Below are positions 7,669 to 15,982 of a stretch of 64,000 bases of DNA, piece after piece. Location: NCBI GenBank assembly GCA_045630265.1, contig JAZQSV010000064.1, positions 4,600 through 68,599 on the forward strand, in the 5' to 3' direction. The position numbers and the translations under genes were made by a program. Position 1 is the stretch's first letter; each line of letters opens with the position of its first letter. The notes beneath the pieces are model-generated. The model did no database searches. It saw only the letters and a program-made list of their open reading frames with translations, and had not been told where the DNA came from. The DNA comes from UMGS1279 sp045630265 (GTDB lineage Bacteria > Bacillota > Clostridia > Oscillospirales > Acutalibacteraceae).

Positions 7669-8508
7669 ATGAAAAACGCTTATACAAGGCGCGAGGTATT
7701 AGCATATCTTAAATTAATAAGAAGTCTTATGGCAATTTGCGTAGCATTGGCTATAGGTTTTGTTACAATGACGGTGCTTTATATTACAAAGCCCGGTGCC
7801 AAAAAGGATAAGGACACAGCGGGCGGTGTTACAAGCATACAAAGTACAGAGAACGCACAGTCTCAAGCCCCAACATCTTCTGATTCTAAAAAGGATAGAG
7901 ATATTAAAAATCTCGCCAAGGATTTAGAAAGCTGGAATTTGGTAGTGGCCAACAAGAAAAACCCGTTGCCCGAGGGATTCAAGATAGAAACCGCAAAAAT
8001 TGCCGCGGCCTATGCCAGAGATAATGGTATGGCCTTTGATGCAAGAGCGGTGGCTGCCCTTAACGATATGTGTAAGGCGGCGGCGGATGACGGAATTAAA
8101 CTGCTTGTTATTTCCTGTTATCGCCCCCATACAAGGCAAGAGGCACTTTATGCTAATGAGCTTGATAAGGTGAAATCACAGAACCCTTCGCTTAGTGATG
8201 AACAAGCAAGGGAAAAGGCGGGCACTGTGGTTGCTATTCCAGGTACTAGCGAGCACGAGGTGGGCCTTGCGGTTGATTTTAACTCTGTAGAGCTAACCTT
8301 TGAGCACACAAAACAGTTCCAGTGGCTTTCCTCCCATGCTGAAGAGTACGGCTTTGTGCTTCGTTACCCCAAAGATAAGGAAGAAATCACAGGAATTATT
8401 TACGAGCCGTGGCATTACCGCTATGTTGGTGTAGAACATGCTAAAAAAATGAATGAGTTAGACCTCTGCCTTGAAGAATACGTAGAGCATTTAAAAAAGT
8501 ATAAGTAA
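7669..8508 (+). CDS. Membrane-anchored D-alanyl-D-alanine carboxypeptidase, VanY/M15B family
   Basis: A 279-residue protein with one N-terminal membrane helix (about 17-40), an extracellular Ser/Lys-rich linker, and an M15B zinc peptidase domain. The zinc and catalytic residues are visible: His196 and Asp203 in PGTSEHEVGLAVDFN, Glu246 and His249 in EPWHYRYVG, plus the SCYRP substrate loop (149-153). It trims the terminal D-Ala from peptidoglycan stems outside the cell. The ATG is 2 bp after the serA stop, so it is co-transcribed with the serine genes although no metabolic link is evident. There are no van regulators or ligases nearby, so vancomycin resistance is not implied. Confidence 0.9.
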   Translation: MKNAYTRREVLAYLKLIRSLMAICVALAIGFVTMTVLYITKPGAKKDKDTAGGVTSIQSTENAQSQAPTSSDSKKDRDIKNLAKDLESWNLVVANKKNPLPEGFKIETAKIAAAYARDNGMAFDARAVAALNDMCKAAADDGIKLLVISCYRPHTRQEALYANELDKVKSQNPSLSDEQAREKAGTVVAIPGTSEHEVGLAVDFNSVELTFEHTKQFQWLSSHAEEYGFVLRYPKDKEEITGIIYEPWHYRYVGVEHAKKMNELDLCLEEYVEHLKKYK

Positions 8509-8527
8509 ATTTTGAATTATAGAATTT

Positions 8528-8565
8528 GGGCCGAAACACAAAATTTGTGTTTCGGCCCTTTTTTT
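8528..8565 (+). terminator. Strong intrinsic terminator
   Basis: A perfect 15-bp stem (GGGCCGAAACACAAA and complement) with a very tight centre, followed by seven T. It ends the serC-serA-vanY transcript. Confidence 0.93.
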
Positions 8566-8610
8566 GACTTTTGTGTTAAAAAATAGACAATGTTAAGAGT
8601 CTCATAATCG

Positions 8611-8639
8611 TTGACAGACTTTAGTGCATATTGTATAAT
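8611..8639 (+). promoter_or_regulatory. Promoter of the rnf-apbE operon
   Basis: Perfect TTGACA (8611-8616), 17-bp spacer, TATAAT (8634-8639), about 60 bp before rnfC. I find no Rex site here. Confidence 0.88.
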
Positions 8640-8699
8640 AATTTAGACGAATATATGTAATATATTATTAAATATATGAAATTTAAAGAGGTATGTTTT

Positions 8700-9989
8700 A
8701 TGAGTAGGTTGCTCCGTGGAGTTAAACTTCCCCACAAAAAGGGTACGCTGGAGGGAATTGTAACTAAAATGCCGCCACCTAAAAAGGTGGTGCTTTCTAC
8801 TGCTATGCATATAGGAAAACCCTCTGAGATAATTGTAAAGGTCGGGGATGAGGTTAAGGTTGGAACACTTATTGCAAATATTAGTGGGCCAATTTCCGCC
8901 CCACTACATTCAAGTGTTTCGGGAAAGGTTACAAGAATTTTTGAACAGCTTTTGGCAAACGGTCAAAGCGGTGAATGTATAGAAATTGAATCGGACGGAC
9001 AAATGGAGTCAGAAAAAGGTATTGCCCCAATTGAGCCGAAAAGTAAATCCGAGTTTATTGAGGCTCTTAAAAACAGCGGCATTATCGGTCTTGGTGGCGC
9101 GGGTTTTCCTACCTTTGTAAAATACAATATCCCCGACGGCACCGAAATAGATGAGCTTATTATAAACGGAGCAGAGTGTGAACCCTATATTACAAGCGAC
9201 TCGGCCGTAATGCGCGACCGCGCGGAAGATATTTTATATGCTATAGAGCTTATTTTAAAATTCATACCTATAAAAAAGGTGATTATAGGAATTGAGGCAA
9301 ATAAGCCCGAAGCGACTAAGAAAATGCAGGAGCTTTCGGCTCAAAACAGCAAAATATCGGTGCAGGTGCTCAAAACTCTTTATCCGCAAGGCGGCGAAAA
9401 GGTGCTGGTTTACCACACCACCGGTAAGGTTATTAAAGAGGGCGCCCTTCCGAGCAGCGTTGGTGTAATAGTTTCTAACGTTACCACCATTGCAAAAATC
9501 GGTGAGTATTTTAAAACGGGTATGCCACTTGTAAGAAAGGTTATAACAGTAGATGGCTCTGCCGTTGCAAAGCCTCAGAACATTGACGTTGCAGTAGGTA
9601 CACCACTTTCAGACGTCTTTGATTTCTGCGGTGGATTTGCAAAGGAACCCAAAAGGGTTATTTACGGCGGACCTATGATGGGTGTTTCGGTCCCCTTTTT
9701 AGATAGGGGAGTGCTTAAAAACACAAATGCAGTTTTGGCACTTACCCGTGAAGACGTGCATCCCATTCAAACTACAAATTGTATTCGTTGCGGCGCTTGT
9801 ACAAACCATTGTCCTTTTGGAATCAATCCTGCCGAAATCGCAAGGGCTTTTGAAAAAGAGGACAAGGAAGAACTTTTACGGATTGGCACCAACCTTTGTA
9901 TGGAATGCGGTTGTTGCTCCTATATTTGTCCCGCAAACAGGCCGCTTGTACAAACAAACCGCCTTGCCAAGAAATTCTTAAAAATATAG
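8700..9989 (+). CDS. rnfC: Rnf complex subunit C (NADH:ferredoxin side)
   Basis: Cytoplasmic, membrane-associated subunit that exchanges electrons with NAD(H) in the Na+/H+-translocating ferredoxin:NAD+ oxidoreductase. In order along the 429 residues: N-terminal barrel-sandwich region (IIVKVGDEVKVGTLIA), the NADH/FMN Rossmann part (GIIGLGGAGFPTFVK), a SLBB-like part, and two [4Fe-4S] motifs, CIRCGACTNHCP (from residue 361) and CMECGCCSYICP (from 400). The start is ATG 8700 with AAAGAGG 8 nt upstream; the ATG at 8676 has no ribosome site. It is first in a ten-gene operon. Confidence 0.96.
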   Translation: MSRLLRGVKLPHKKGTLEGIVTKMPPPKKVVLSTAMHIGKPSEIIVKVGDEVKVGTLIANISGPISAPLHSSVSGKVTRIFEQLLANGQSGECIEIESDGQMESEKGIAPIEPKSKSEFIEALKNSGIIGLGGAGFPTFVKYNIPDGTEIDELIINGAECEPYITSDSAVMRDRAEDILYAIELILKFIPIKKVIIGIEANKPEATKKMQELSAQNSKISVQVLKTLYPQGGEKVLVYHTTGKVIKEGALPSSVGVIVSNVTTIAKIGEYFKTGMPLVRKVITVDGSAVAKPQNIDVAVGTPLSDVFDFCGGFAKEPKRVIYGGPMMGVSVPFLDRGVLKNTNAVLALTREDVHPIQTTNCIRCGACTNHCPFGINPAEIARAFEKEDKEELLRIGTNLCMECGCCSYICPANRPLVQTNRLAKKFLKI

Positions 9990-10033
9990 AGTAACCTTTA
10001 AAGGAAAATTTACTTTATTTGGGAGTATAAATT

Positions 10034-10963
10034 ATGAATATTAGCTTAAAGGTAAGCGATTCTCCACATATTAAAAAACCAAGAACAACAAGGGGTATAA
10101 TGTTGGACGTTATAATTTCCCTTATCCCTGCCCTTATAGCGGGTGTAGCCATTTTTGGAAAGGGCGCCTTTACCGTAGTTTCTATGTCTATAGCGGCGGC
10201 GGTGCTTTCGGAATGCCTTTTTTGTATGGCTGCCAAAAAGGAAAACACGGTAGGGGATTTAAGCGCATTTGTAACGGGACTATTGCTTGGCCTTACTCTT
10301 CCCGCCTCCACACCACTTTGGCAGGTGGCCCTTGGCTCTGTTTTCGCCATAGTGGTTGTTAAAAACTTTTTCGGCGGGCTCGGAAAAAATATTGTAAACC
10401 CCGCTATTACTGCGAGGGTGTTTATGCTTGTTGCCTTTAAAGAGGCGGCTGTTTCTTCCTTCCCGCTTTCGGTAGATGCCGTAGGCGGCGCAACACCGCT
10501 TGTGGAAATAGCAGAAGGAGAAGCCGTAAATTTATTGGAGCTGCTTTTAGGAAATGTGGGCGGCGCTATTGGCGAAACCTGTAAAATTGCCCTTATTCTA
10601 GGTGGCATTTACCTTTTGGTAAGAAGGGTTATTTCCTGGCATATTCCAGTAATTTACATTTTGTCAAGCTATCTATTTACCCTTTGCTTTGGCGGAACCA
10701 ATTTATACGGCGCATTGCTTTCCACCCTCGCAGGAGGACTTATAATAGGAGCCATATTTATGGCTACAGACTACGTAACATCCCCCACAACAAGCAAAGG
10801 CAAAATAGTTTATGCTTTGGGGTGCGGCTTTTTGACTGCAGTAATACGTCTTTTCAGCAACTACCCCGAGGGAGTATCCTTTGCTATACTTTTAATGAAT
10901 ATATTAACTCCCTTTATAGATAGACTGACTGCAAGAAAACTGTTCGGGGGTAAGGCAAAATGA
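10034..10963 (+). CDS. rnfD: Rnf complex subunit D (flavinylated membrane subunit)
   Basis: A 309-residue integral membrane protein with about eight to ten helices, homologous to NqrB. The flavin attachment motif reads DAVGGATPL, with Thr154 as the expected acceptor of covalent FMN on the outer side; apbE at the end of the operon would supply the transferase. The last four bases (ATGA) overlap the rnfG start, a sign of translational coupling. Confidence 0.95.
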   Translation: MNISLKVSDSPHIKKPRTTRGIMLDVIISLIPALIAGVAIFGKGAFTVVSMSIAAAVLSECLFCMAAKKENTVGDLSAFVTGLLLGLTLPASTPLWQVALGSVFAIVVVKNFFGGLGKNIVNPAITARVFMLVAFKEAAVSSFPLSVDAVGGATPLVEIAEGEAVNLLELLLGNVGGAIGETCKIALILGGIYLLVRRVISWHIPVIYILSSYLFTLCFGGTNLYGALLSTLAGGLIIGAIFMATDYVTSPTTSKGKIVYALGCGFLTAVIRLFSNYPEGVSFAILLMNILTPFIDRLTARKLFGGKAK

Positions 10964-12129
10964 AAAAGCATTTAAAAAGTGTTTTAACCCTAACGGTAAT
11001 TTGTATAGTAGTTGCTGTGTTACTTTCAGCGGTGAACTTTGTAACCGAGCCAATTATTGAAAAAAGAAAGCAAAATTCAGCAAATGCCGCCCTTTTGGAG
11101 GTTATGCCAAATGGCAAGGACTTTGCAGAAAAGAATGATTTGGCAGGCAAAGAACTTCCTACAACAGTAACAAAGGTGTACAGTGCGGCCGACGGTGGTT
11201 TTGTCTTCGAACTTACCACCTCGGGCTACGCTTCGGGCCTTGTTATTATGTGCGGCGTAGATAAAGAGGGCATTGTTACGGGCGCTAAATGTATAGGCAG
11301 TAACGAAACCAACAAGGCAGAGGTAGAGTACGGAAATAAATTCGTAGGACTTAATAAAGAAAAGGCAAATGCGGTGGATACCGTTGCAAACTCCACAAAA
11401 ACTACCGCAGCTTATAAGGGCGCCATAGCCGACGCTATCAATGCCGCCGCCATTTTAAGGGGCGAAAGTGTTGACATAAGAACCGAAGAAGAAAAACTCA
11501 AAGATATTCTTTTGGAGGTATTACCCACTGCTGACGATTTTGAGACAGAATTTAAAACTGTAAAGCTAGAGGGTATTACGGCAGTTTATAAAGCCAAAAA
11601 CGGCGCGGGCTTTGTTTTTAAAGCGGGCGAAGAGTATATAGCTACCGACCCGTCCGGCGAGGTAATAACTGCAGTAGATGAAGTTTTTAAAACTACAGTT
11701 TCTGCGGCTGCCAAGAAGCACCTTGCCGCCGAGGCAAATGAAATTGATATATCGGGCATAGTTGACTTCCCTAAAGCCGTACAAAAGGCATATAAGACTG
11801 ATGGTGGATACCTATTCGAACTTCGTGCCGCCGGCTTTGGTATAAACGGCGACTCTTACTATTCACCATCGGGCGAATATATTAAAATTAAAATTTCTCT
11901 CACCAAAGAGGGAGAGGTTATAGACTGTGTAACAGTATCCCAGGCCGAGTCAAAGGGCTATGGAGATGGATGCAAAGAGCCAAAGTTCTATAACCAGTTC
12001 CAGGGCAAAACGGAAGAAAACTATAAAGAAATTGATGCTGTTGCCGGCGCTACAATTACAACAAATGGCTATTTGAGTGCAGTTGGCGGTGCCTTCAGGG
12101 CGGTTAAACTTTTGGAAGGAGGGATTTAG
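10960..12129 (+). CDS. rnfG: Rnf complex subunit G with two FMN-binding domains
   Basis: One N-terminal membrane helix (about 8-28) and an extracytoplasmic region. At 389 residues it is about twice the usual RnfG (180-220) and looks like a tandem duplication. The second domain has a canonical flavinylation motif, DAVAGATIT, with acceptor Thr365. The first has the aligned but altered DTVANSTKT, which keeps Thr146 but replaces the Gly-Ala. Thus one covalent FMN is expected and a second possible. It overlaps rnfD by 4 bp and abuts rnfE. Confidence 0.93.
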   Translation: MKKHLKSVLTLTVICIVVAVLLSAVNFVTEPIIEKRKQNSANAALLEVMPNGKDFAEKNDLAGKELPTTVTKVYSAADGGFVFELTTSGYASGLVIMCGVDKEGIVTGAKCIGSNETNKAEVEYGNKFVGLNKEKANAVDTVANSTKTTAAYKGAIADAINAAAILRGESVDIRTEEEKLKDILLEVLPTADDFETEFKTVKLEGITAVYKAKNGAGFVFKAGEEYIATDPSGEVITAVDEVFKTTVSAAAKKHLAAEANEIDISGIVDFPKAVQKAYKTDGGYLFELRAAGFGINGDSYYSPSGEYIKIKISLTKEGEVIDCVTVSQAESKGYGDGCKEPKFYNQFQGKTEENYKEIDAVAGATITTNGYLSAVGGAFRAVKLLEGGI

Positions 12130-12825
12130 GTGTCTGACAAAAAAAGCAACCTTTCACTACTGCTAAAAGGACTTTTACTCGAAAACCCCGTTTTTGTGCT
12201 TATTCTTGGCACCTGCCCTACCCTTGCAACCACAACAACCGTAATTGGTGCTATAGGAATGGGTATTGCAGCGGCGGCGGTGCTTGTTTGCTCAAATTTT
12301 GTAATATCCTTGCTTAGAAAGGTTATTCCTGATTCGGTAAGAATCCCTGCTTACATTGTTGTTATTGCAAGCTTTGTAACAATAGTTCAAATGGTAATGG
12401 AGGCCTTTGTGCCAAGCCTGTTTAGCTTGCTGGGTATTTATTTGCCCCTTATTACAGTTAACTGTATAATTTTGGGACGTGCCGAGGTTTTTGCAGGTAA
12501 AAACTCGGTAGGCAAATCGGTTTTAGATGGCATTGGAATGGGACTTGGATTTGCCCTTGCTCTATTTGTAATTGCTACGGTAAGAGAGGTTTTGGGGCAG
12601 GGAAGTTTTGCGGGAATAGGAATTCCATTTTTAAAAGATAATCCCATAGCAATTTTTGCAAAAACACCTGGCGGCTTTATGGTTTATGGAATTATGATAG
12701 CGGTTGTTTCTGCTCTTACCAAGGGTAAATTCCCAAAAAAGAAAAGCTTTAGCTGTGTGGGTTGCCCCTCGGCGGGAATTTGCGAAATAAACTGCGGCAG
12801 CACTAACGCGAAGGAGGAAAAATAA
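12130..12825 (+). CDS. rnfE: Rnf complex subunit E
   Basis: A 231-residue membrane protein of the RnfA/RnfE (NqrD/NqrE) family, with six helices and the conserved NPVFVLILGTCPTLA region near the N-terminus containing the Cys that helps hold the intramembrane iron-sulfur centre with RnfA. The C-terminal tail carries an extra Cys group (CVGCPSAGICEINC), which is not part of the usual family core. It begins with GTG directly after the rnfG stop, with GGAGGG upstream. Confidence 0.95.
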   Translation: MSDKKSNLSLLLKGLLLENPVFVLILGTCPTLATTTTVIGAIGMGIAAAAVLVCSNFVISLLRKVIPDSVRIPAYIVVIASFVTIVQMVMEAFVPSLFSLLGIYLPLITVNCIILGRAEVFAGKNSVGKSVLDGIGMGLGFALALFVIATVREVLGQGSFAGIGIPFLKDNPIAIFAKTPGGFMVYGIMIAVVSALTKGKFPKKKSFSCVGCPSAGICEINCGSTNAKEEK

Positions 12826-12826
12826 T

Positions 12827-13417
12827 ATGAGAACACTTCTTATAATATTGCTTTCCTCCGTGCTTGTTAATAACTACGTGCTCAATAGGTTTTTGGGCAT
12901 TTGTCCATTCCTGGGCGTTTCCAAAAATCTTAAATCTGCAACCGGTATGGGTGTTGCCGTTACTTTTGTAATGCTTGTTGCAACGGCCGTTACCTGGCCT
13001 ATTCAGTATTTTATTTTGGATAAATGTGATATGGGTTATATGCAGACTATAGTTTTTATTTTGGTTATTGCAACATTGGTACAGTTTGCTGAAATTTTTC
13101 TTAAAAAATATATCCCATCACTTTATAAGGCGCTCGGCGTATATTTGCCGCTTATCACTACCAACTGCGCCGTTTTGGGCGTTACCATTAACAACGTTTC
13201 AGATGGATATACTTTTTTGCAGTCAATCGTAAGCTCGCTTGGTTGTGGACTTGGTTTTTTACTTGCAATGGTAATTTTTTCAGGAGTTCGCTCCCGTATA
13301 GATGAGCAACACGTTCCAAAGCACCTAAAGGGACTTCCCGTAACTCTTATCGCGGCCTCATTCGTGGCTCTTGCATTTTTGGGATTTGAGGGCCTAGTGG
13401 ATAATCTTTTTAAATAA
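12827..13417 (+). CDS. rnfA: Rnf complex subunit A
   Basis: A 196-residue six-helix membrane protein paralogous to RnfE, in opposite topology. The family signature VNNYVLNRFLGICPFLGVS is present, as is LPLITTNCAVLGV with the second Cys ligand of the intramembrane cluster. Together RnfA and RnfE form the ion-channel core. It starts one base after the rnfE stop. Confidence 0.96.
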   Translation: MRTLLIILLSSVLVNNYVLNRFLGICPFLGVSKNLKSATGMGVAVTFVMLVATAVTWPIQYFILDKCDMGYMQTIVFILVIATLVQFAEIFLKKYIPSLYKALGVYLPLITTNCAVLGVTINNVSDGYTFLQSIVSSLGCGLGFLLAMVIFSGVRSRIDEQHVPKHLKGLPVTLIAASFVALAFLGFEGLVDNLFK

Positions 13418-13455
13418 TCTAATTTTAGATAGATCTTTTTCAAGAGGAGAAATTT

Positions 13456-14271
13456 ATGTTTAAAGATGTTATAATTGCTCTGGCACTTGTTGGCGGAGTG
13501 GGACTGATAGCGGCAATACTTCTTGCCCTTGCCACTTACTTTTTCAGCATTGAAAAGGAAGAAATTATAAATAACGTAAGGAAAAAACTTCCCGGTATTA
13601 ACTGTGGTGCTTGTGGCTATGCGGGCTGTGATGACTATGCCGAAGCCATTGCCAAAAATGGTGCAAAAATAAACAGTTGCGTTCCGGGCGGTGCAGAGGC
13701 CACAAACGAAATAGCAAAACTTATGGGTATAGAACCGCCGAGGCTTATTAAAAAGGTGGCCTTCGTTCATTGTAATGGTAACTGTAAGGCGGCTGAGCAC
13801 AAGGCAGAATACAAGGGGATTCTTTCATGTAAGGCAGAGGCAATGCTTTACGGTGGCTCCCTTGCTTGCGCTTTTGGCTGCCTTGGAAAGGGAGACTGTG
13901 CTGCGGCCTGCTCTGTAAAGGCCATCTGTATTAAGGATGACGTTGCCAGAATAGATGTGAACAAATGCCTTGGTTGCGGTCTTTGTGTAGATACTTGCCC
14001 AAAAAAGTTAATAACACTAGTTTCAGAGGAAGACAAAACAGTGGTTATGTGCCATAATAAAGAGCGGGGCGCTGTGGTTAGAAAGAACTGTAAAAATGGT
14101 TGTATTGCCTGCGGTATTTGTGAGAAAAACTGCCCCGAGGGCGCAATAACGCTCATCGATTTACTTGCTGTGATTGATACTGAAAAGTGTACGGGTTGTG
14201 GTATTTGTGTTGAGAAGTGCCCCTCTAAGTGCATTAAACCGCTTGATATTGTCGGCGGAAAAATAGGGTAG
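13456..14271 (+). CDS. rnfB: Rnf complex subunit B (ferredoxin-type)
   Basis: Receives electrons from reduced ferredoxin. The 271 residues begin with one membrane helix (about 5-28), then the NCGACGYAGCDDYAEAI cluster of the Fe-S domain, then several four-Cys motifs: CLGCGLCVDTCP, CIACGICEKNCP and CTGCGICVEKCP, plus the pattern CAFGCLGKGDCAAAC. That is one N-terminal cluster and at least three 4Fe-4S sites, typical of clostridial RnfB. AGAGGAG precedes the ATG. It is the last rnf subunit gene; the operon continues into accessory flavin genes. Confidence 0.96.
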   Translation: MFKDVIIALALVGGVGLIAAILLALATYFFSIEKEEIINNVRKKLPGINCGACGYAGCDDYAEAIAKNGAKINSCVPGGAEATNEIAKLMGIEPPRLIKKVAFVHCNGNCKAAEHKAEYKGILSCKAEAMLYGGSLACAFGCLGKGDCAAACSVKAICIKDDVARIDVNKCLGCGLCVDTCPKKLITLVSEEDKTVVMCHNKERGAVVRKNCKNGCIACGICEKNCPEGAITLIDLLAVIDTEKCTGCGICVEKCPSKCIKPLDIVGGKIG

Positions 14272-14275
14272 TACA

Positions 14276-14671
14276 GTGGAAAACAAGACGACAATTTTCA
14301 GCACAAACAAGCTAAAGAACGATATACTGCTTATTTTGGCCATTTTAATTATCTTTTTAGTGCCGCTTGCCATTTTTCTTTTTGGGGGAGAAGAAGGGGC
14401 GTATGCTGAGGTTTTAATTGATGGAAAAAGCGCAGTAGTATATAGTCTTTCAGAAAATATAACCGTGGATATAGATACCGAAAAGGGCGGCAGGAATATA
14501 CTTGAAATTAAAGAAAATTCCGCAAAAATAATTTTCGCCAACTGCCCCGACGGTATTTGCAGTAAACACAGAAAAATAAATAAAACAAACGAAACAATAG
14601 TTTGCCTTCCGCACAAAGTGGTGGTAAAAATTATTTCAAAAAATAACGGGGTGGATATCACTGCCCGGTGA
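14276..14671 (+). CDS. NusG domain II-containing membrane-anchored protein
   Basis: A 131-residue protein with one N-terminal membrane helix (about 17-38) and an extracytoplasmic beta domain. The NusG-II family pattern is seen in AEVLIDGKSAVVYSLSENIT, then NCPDGICSKHRKI with two Cys, then TIVCLPHKVVVKI. The paired-Cys motif suggests a redox or metal role. Members of this family are often encoded beside rnf genes and PF07456 proteins, and I infer a role in extracytoplasmic flavin or electron handling. The start is GTG, 4 bp after the rnfB stop. Confidence 0.82.
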   Translation: MENKTTIFSTNKLKNDILLILAILIIFLVPLAIFLFGGEEGAYAEVLIDGKSAVVYSLSENITVDIDTEKGGRNILEIKENSAKIIFANCPDGICSKHRKINKTNETIVCLPHKVVVKIISKNNGVDITAR

Positions 14672-14714
14672 TATACCTAAAATAAAAGGCGGGGGAGGGC
14701 AAACCTAAAAACTT

Positions 14715-15218
14715 ATGAAAACAGGCACAAAAAAACTAACCCTGCTTGCGCTTTTTACAGCGGTAGCAATGCTTTTTTCCTATATAGAAATGCTTTTGCC
14801 CCCAATTTTGCCAGCGGTTCCCGGTATAAAAATGGGTCTGCCCAACATAATAATAATATTTGTACTTTATAGGTTTTCGCTTAAAGAGGCGGCGGCCGTT
14901 TCACTTGTCAGAATTTTTCTTACTGCCCTGCTATTTGGAAACGCTATGACTTTAATTTACAGCATTGCGGGAGCATCGCTTAGCCTTGCCGCTCAGTGGC
15001 TTGTTAAAAAGTGGGATCGTTTTTCGGTACTTGGCGTAAGTATTGTGGGCGGCGTTTTCCATAACCTAGGGCAGGTTTTGACGGCGGCCGTTTTAATGCA
15101 AACCAGGGAAATTATATACTATATGGCGGTACTGCTTTTCAGCGGTATATTATCTGGAATTATTGTTGGACTTTTAGCTTTTTTGCTGATTAAAGCGGCG
15201 AAAAAGCATAATATATAA
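14715..15218 (+). CDS. PF07456 membrane protein (Gx transporter / HepT component I family)
   Basis: A 167-residue protein with five or six hydrophobic helices. MLFSYIEMLLPPILPAVPGIKMGLPN and HNLGQVLTA match the family annotated as heptaprenyl diphosphate synthase component I or Gx transporter. The fold resembles ECF-transporter substrate-binding subunits, so uptake or flipping of a small ligand (a flavin or quinone precursor) is more likely than prenyl synthesis. Its place between a NusG-II gene and apbE supports a link to extracytoplasmic flavin proteins. This role is inferred. Confidence 0.78.
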   Translation: MKTGTKKLTLLALFTAVAMLFSYIEMLLPPILPAVPGIKMGLPNIIIIFVLYRFSLKEAAAVSLVRIFLTALLFGNAMTLIYSIAGASLSLAAQWLVKKWDRFSVLGVSIVGGVFHNLGQVLTAAVLMQTREIIYYMAVLLFSGILSGIIVGLLAFLLIKAAKKHNI

Positions 15219-15235
15219 AAGAAAGGACGAAAATT

Positions 15236-15970
15236 ATGAAAAAAATTCTTAGCATTACACTGGCAGTTTTGCTTGTTGCTACAGTTTTTACAGGTTGTGG
15301 TGCGGCAAAAACCTACAAGGTAGGTCTTGGCGTATATAGCGCAGTTACAAAGGCAACCGATGCTGAGGCCGATACAAACGGCGCAGCGGAGGCAAGCGTT
15401 ACAACAGCAGTTGTAATTTTTGATGCCGACGGAAAAATTGTAAACTGTACCTTTGACAGTTTGGCCCTTACCGGTGAATACACCTCCAAGGGTGCTGCAT
15501 TAGAAACCAAAGACTTTAAAACAAAGCGCGAGCTCGGCGCCAATTACGGTATGTCCAAATCCACCTATGACGTAAATGGTGATGGCGTGGTTAAAGAGTG
15601 GTTTGAGCAGGCCGACATTTTTGCAACTCAAATAAAGGGCAAAACCGTAGACGAGGTTAAAGCACTTGTAGCTGAGGGAGACAGGGGTGCCGAGGAGGTA
15701 CAAACCGCAGGTTGCACAATAATGATTTCAGAGTTTGTTCTCGCCCTTGAAAAGGCGGCCGAGAGCACAAAAGAGACAGAAGTTTCTAAGGATGCGGCTC
15801 TTAAAATTAAAACAGTTGCCACAAGCGAAATTGCAAACGCTACCGCCGATGCCGAGGGTTCAATTACCTACAAGGTTGCTACCACCGCAACAGCGGACGA
15901 TACAGAGCTTGCAGTTGCCGACACAGAGGTAAAATTCGCATTTGACGCTAAGGGTGCTGCAGTAAAATAA
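15236..15970 (+). CDS. Lipoprotein of the flavin/electron-transfer operon
   Basis: A 244-residue exported lipoprotein with lipobox VFTGC (lipidated Cys near residue 21). The segment TAVVIFDADGKIVNCTFDSL resembles the opening beta strands of FMN_bind domains, but the DxxSGAT flavinylation motif is not visible, so covalent flavin is not predicted. The Ala/Thr-rich C-terminal third ends in a second beta-rich repeat-like segment. AGAAAGGACG precedes the ATG. Its position before apbE suggests a surface partner of the Rnf/flavin system. Function unproven. Confidence 0.72.
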   Translation: MKKILSITLAVLLVATVFTGCGAAKTYKVGLGVYSAVTKATDAEADTNGAAEASVTTAVVIFDADGKIVNCTFDSLALTGEYTSKGAALETKDFKTKRELGANYGMSKSTYDVNGDGVVKEWFEQADIFATQIKGKTVDEVKALVAEGDRGAEEVQTAGCTIMISEFVLALEKAAESTKETEVSKDAALKIKTVATSEIANATADAEGSITYKVATTATADDTELAVADTEVKFAFDAKGAAVK

Positions 15971-15982
15971 AGGTAGATGAAT

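Noticed and set aside
7669..8508. Vancomycin-resistance function for the VanY-like gene
   Set aside because: No vanS/R, vanH, D-Ala-D-Lac ligase or vanX nearby; it is in a serine operon.
13123..13800. A 225-residue minus-strand frame across rnfA and rnfB
   Set aside because: Lies across two clearly coding rnf genes and their gap; no signals.
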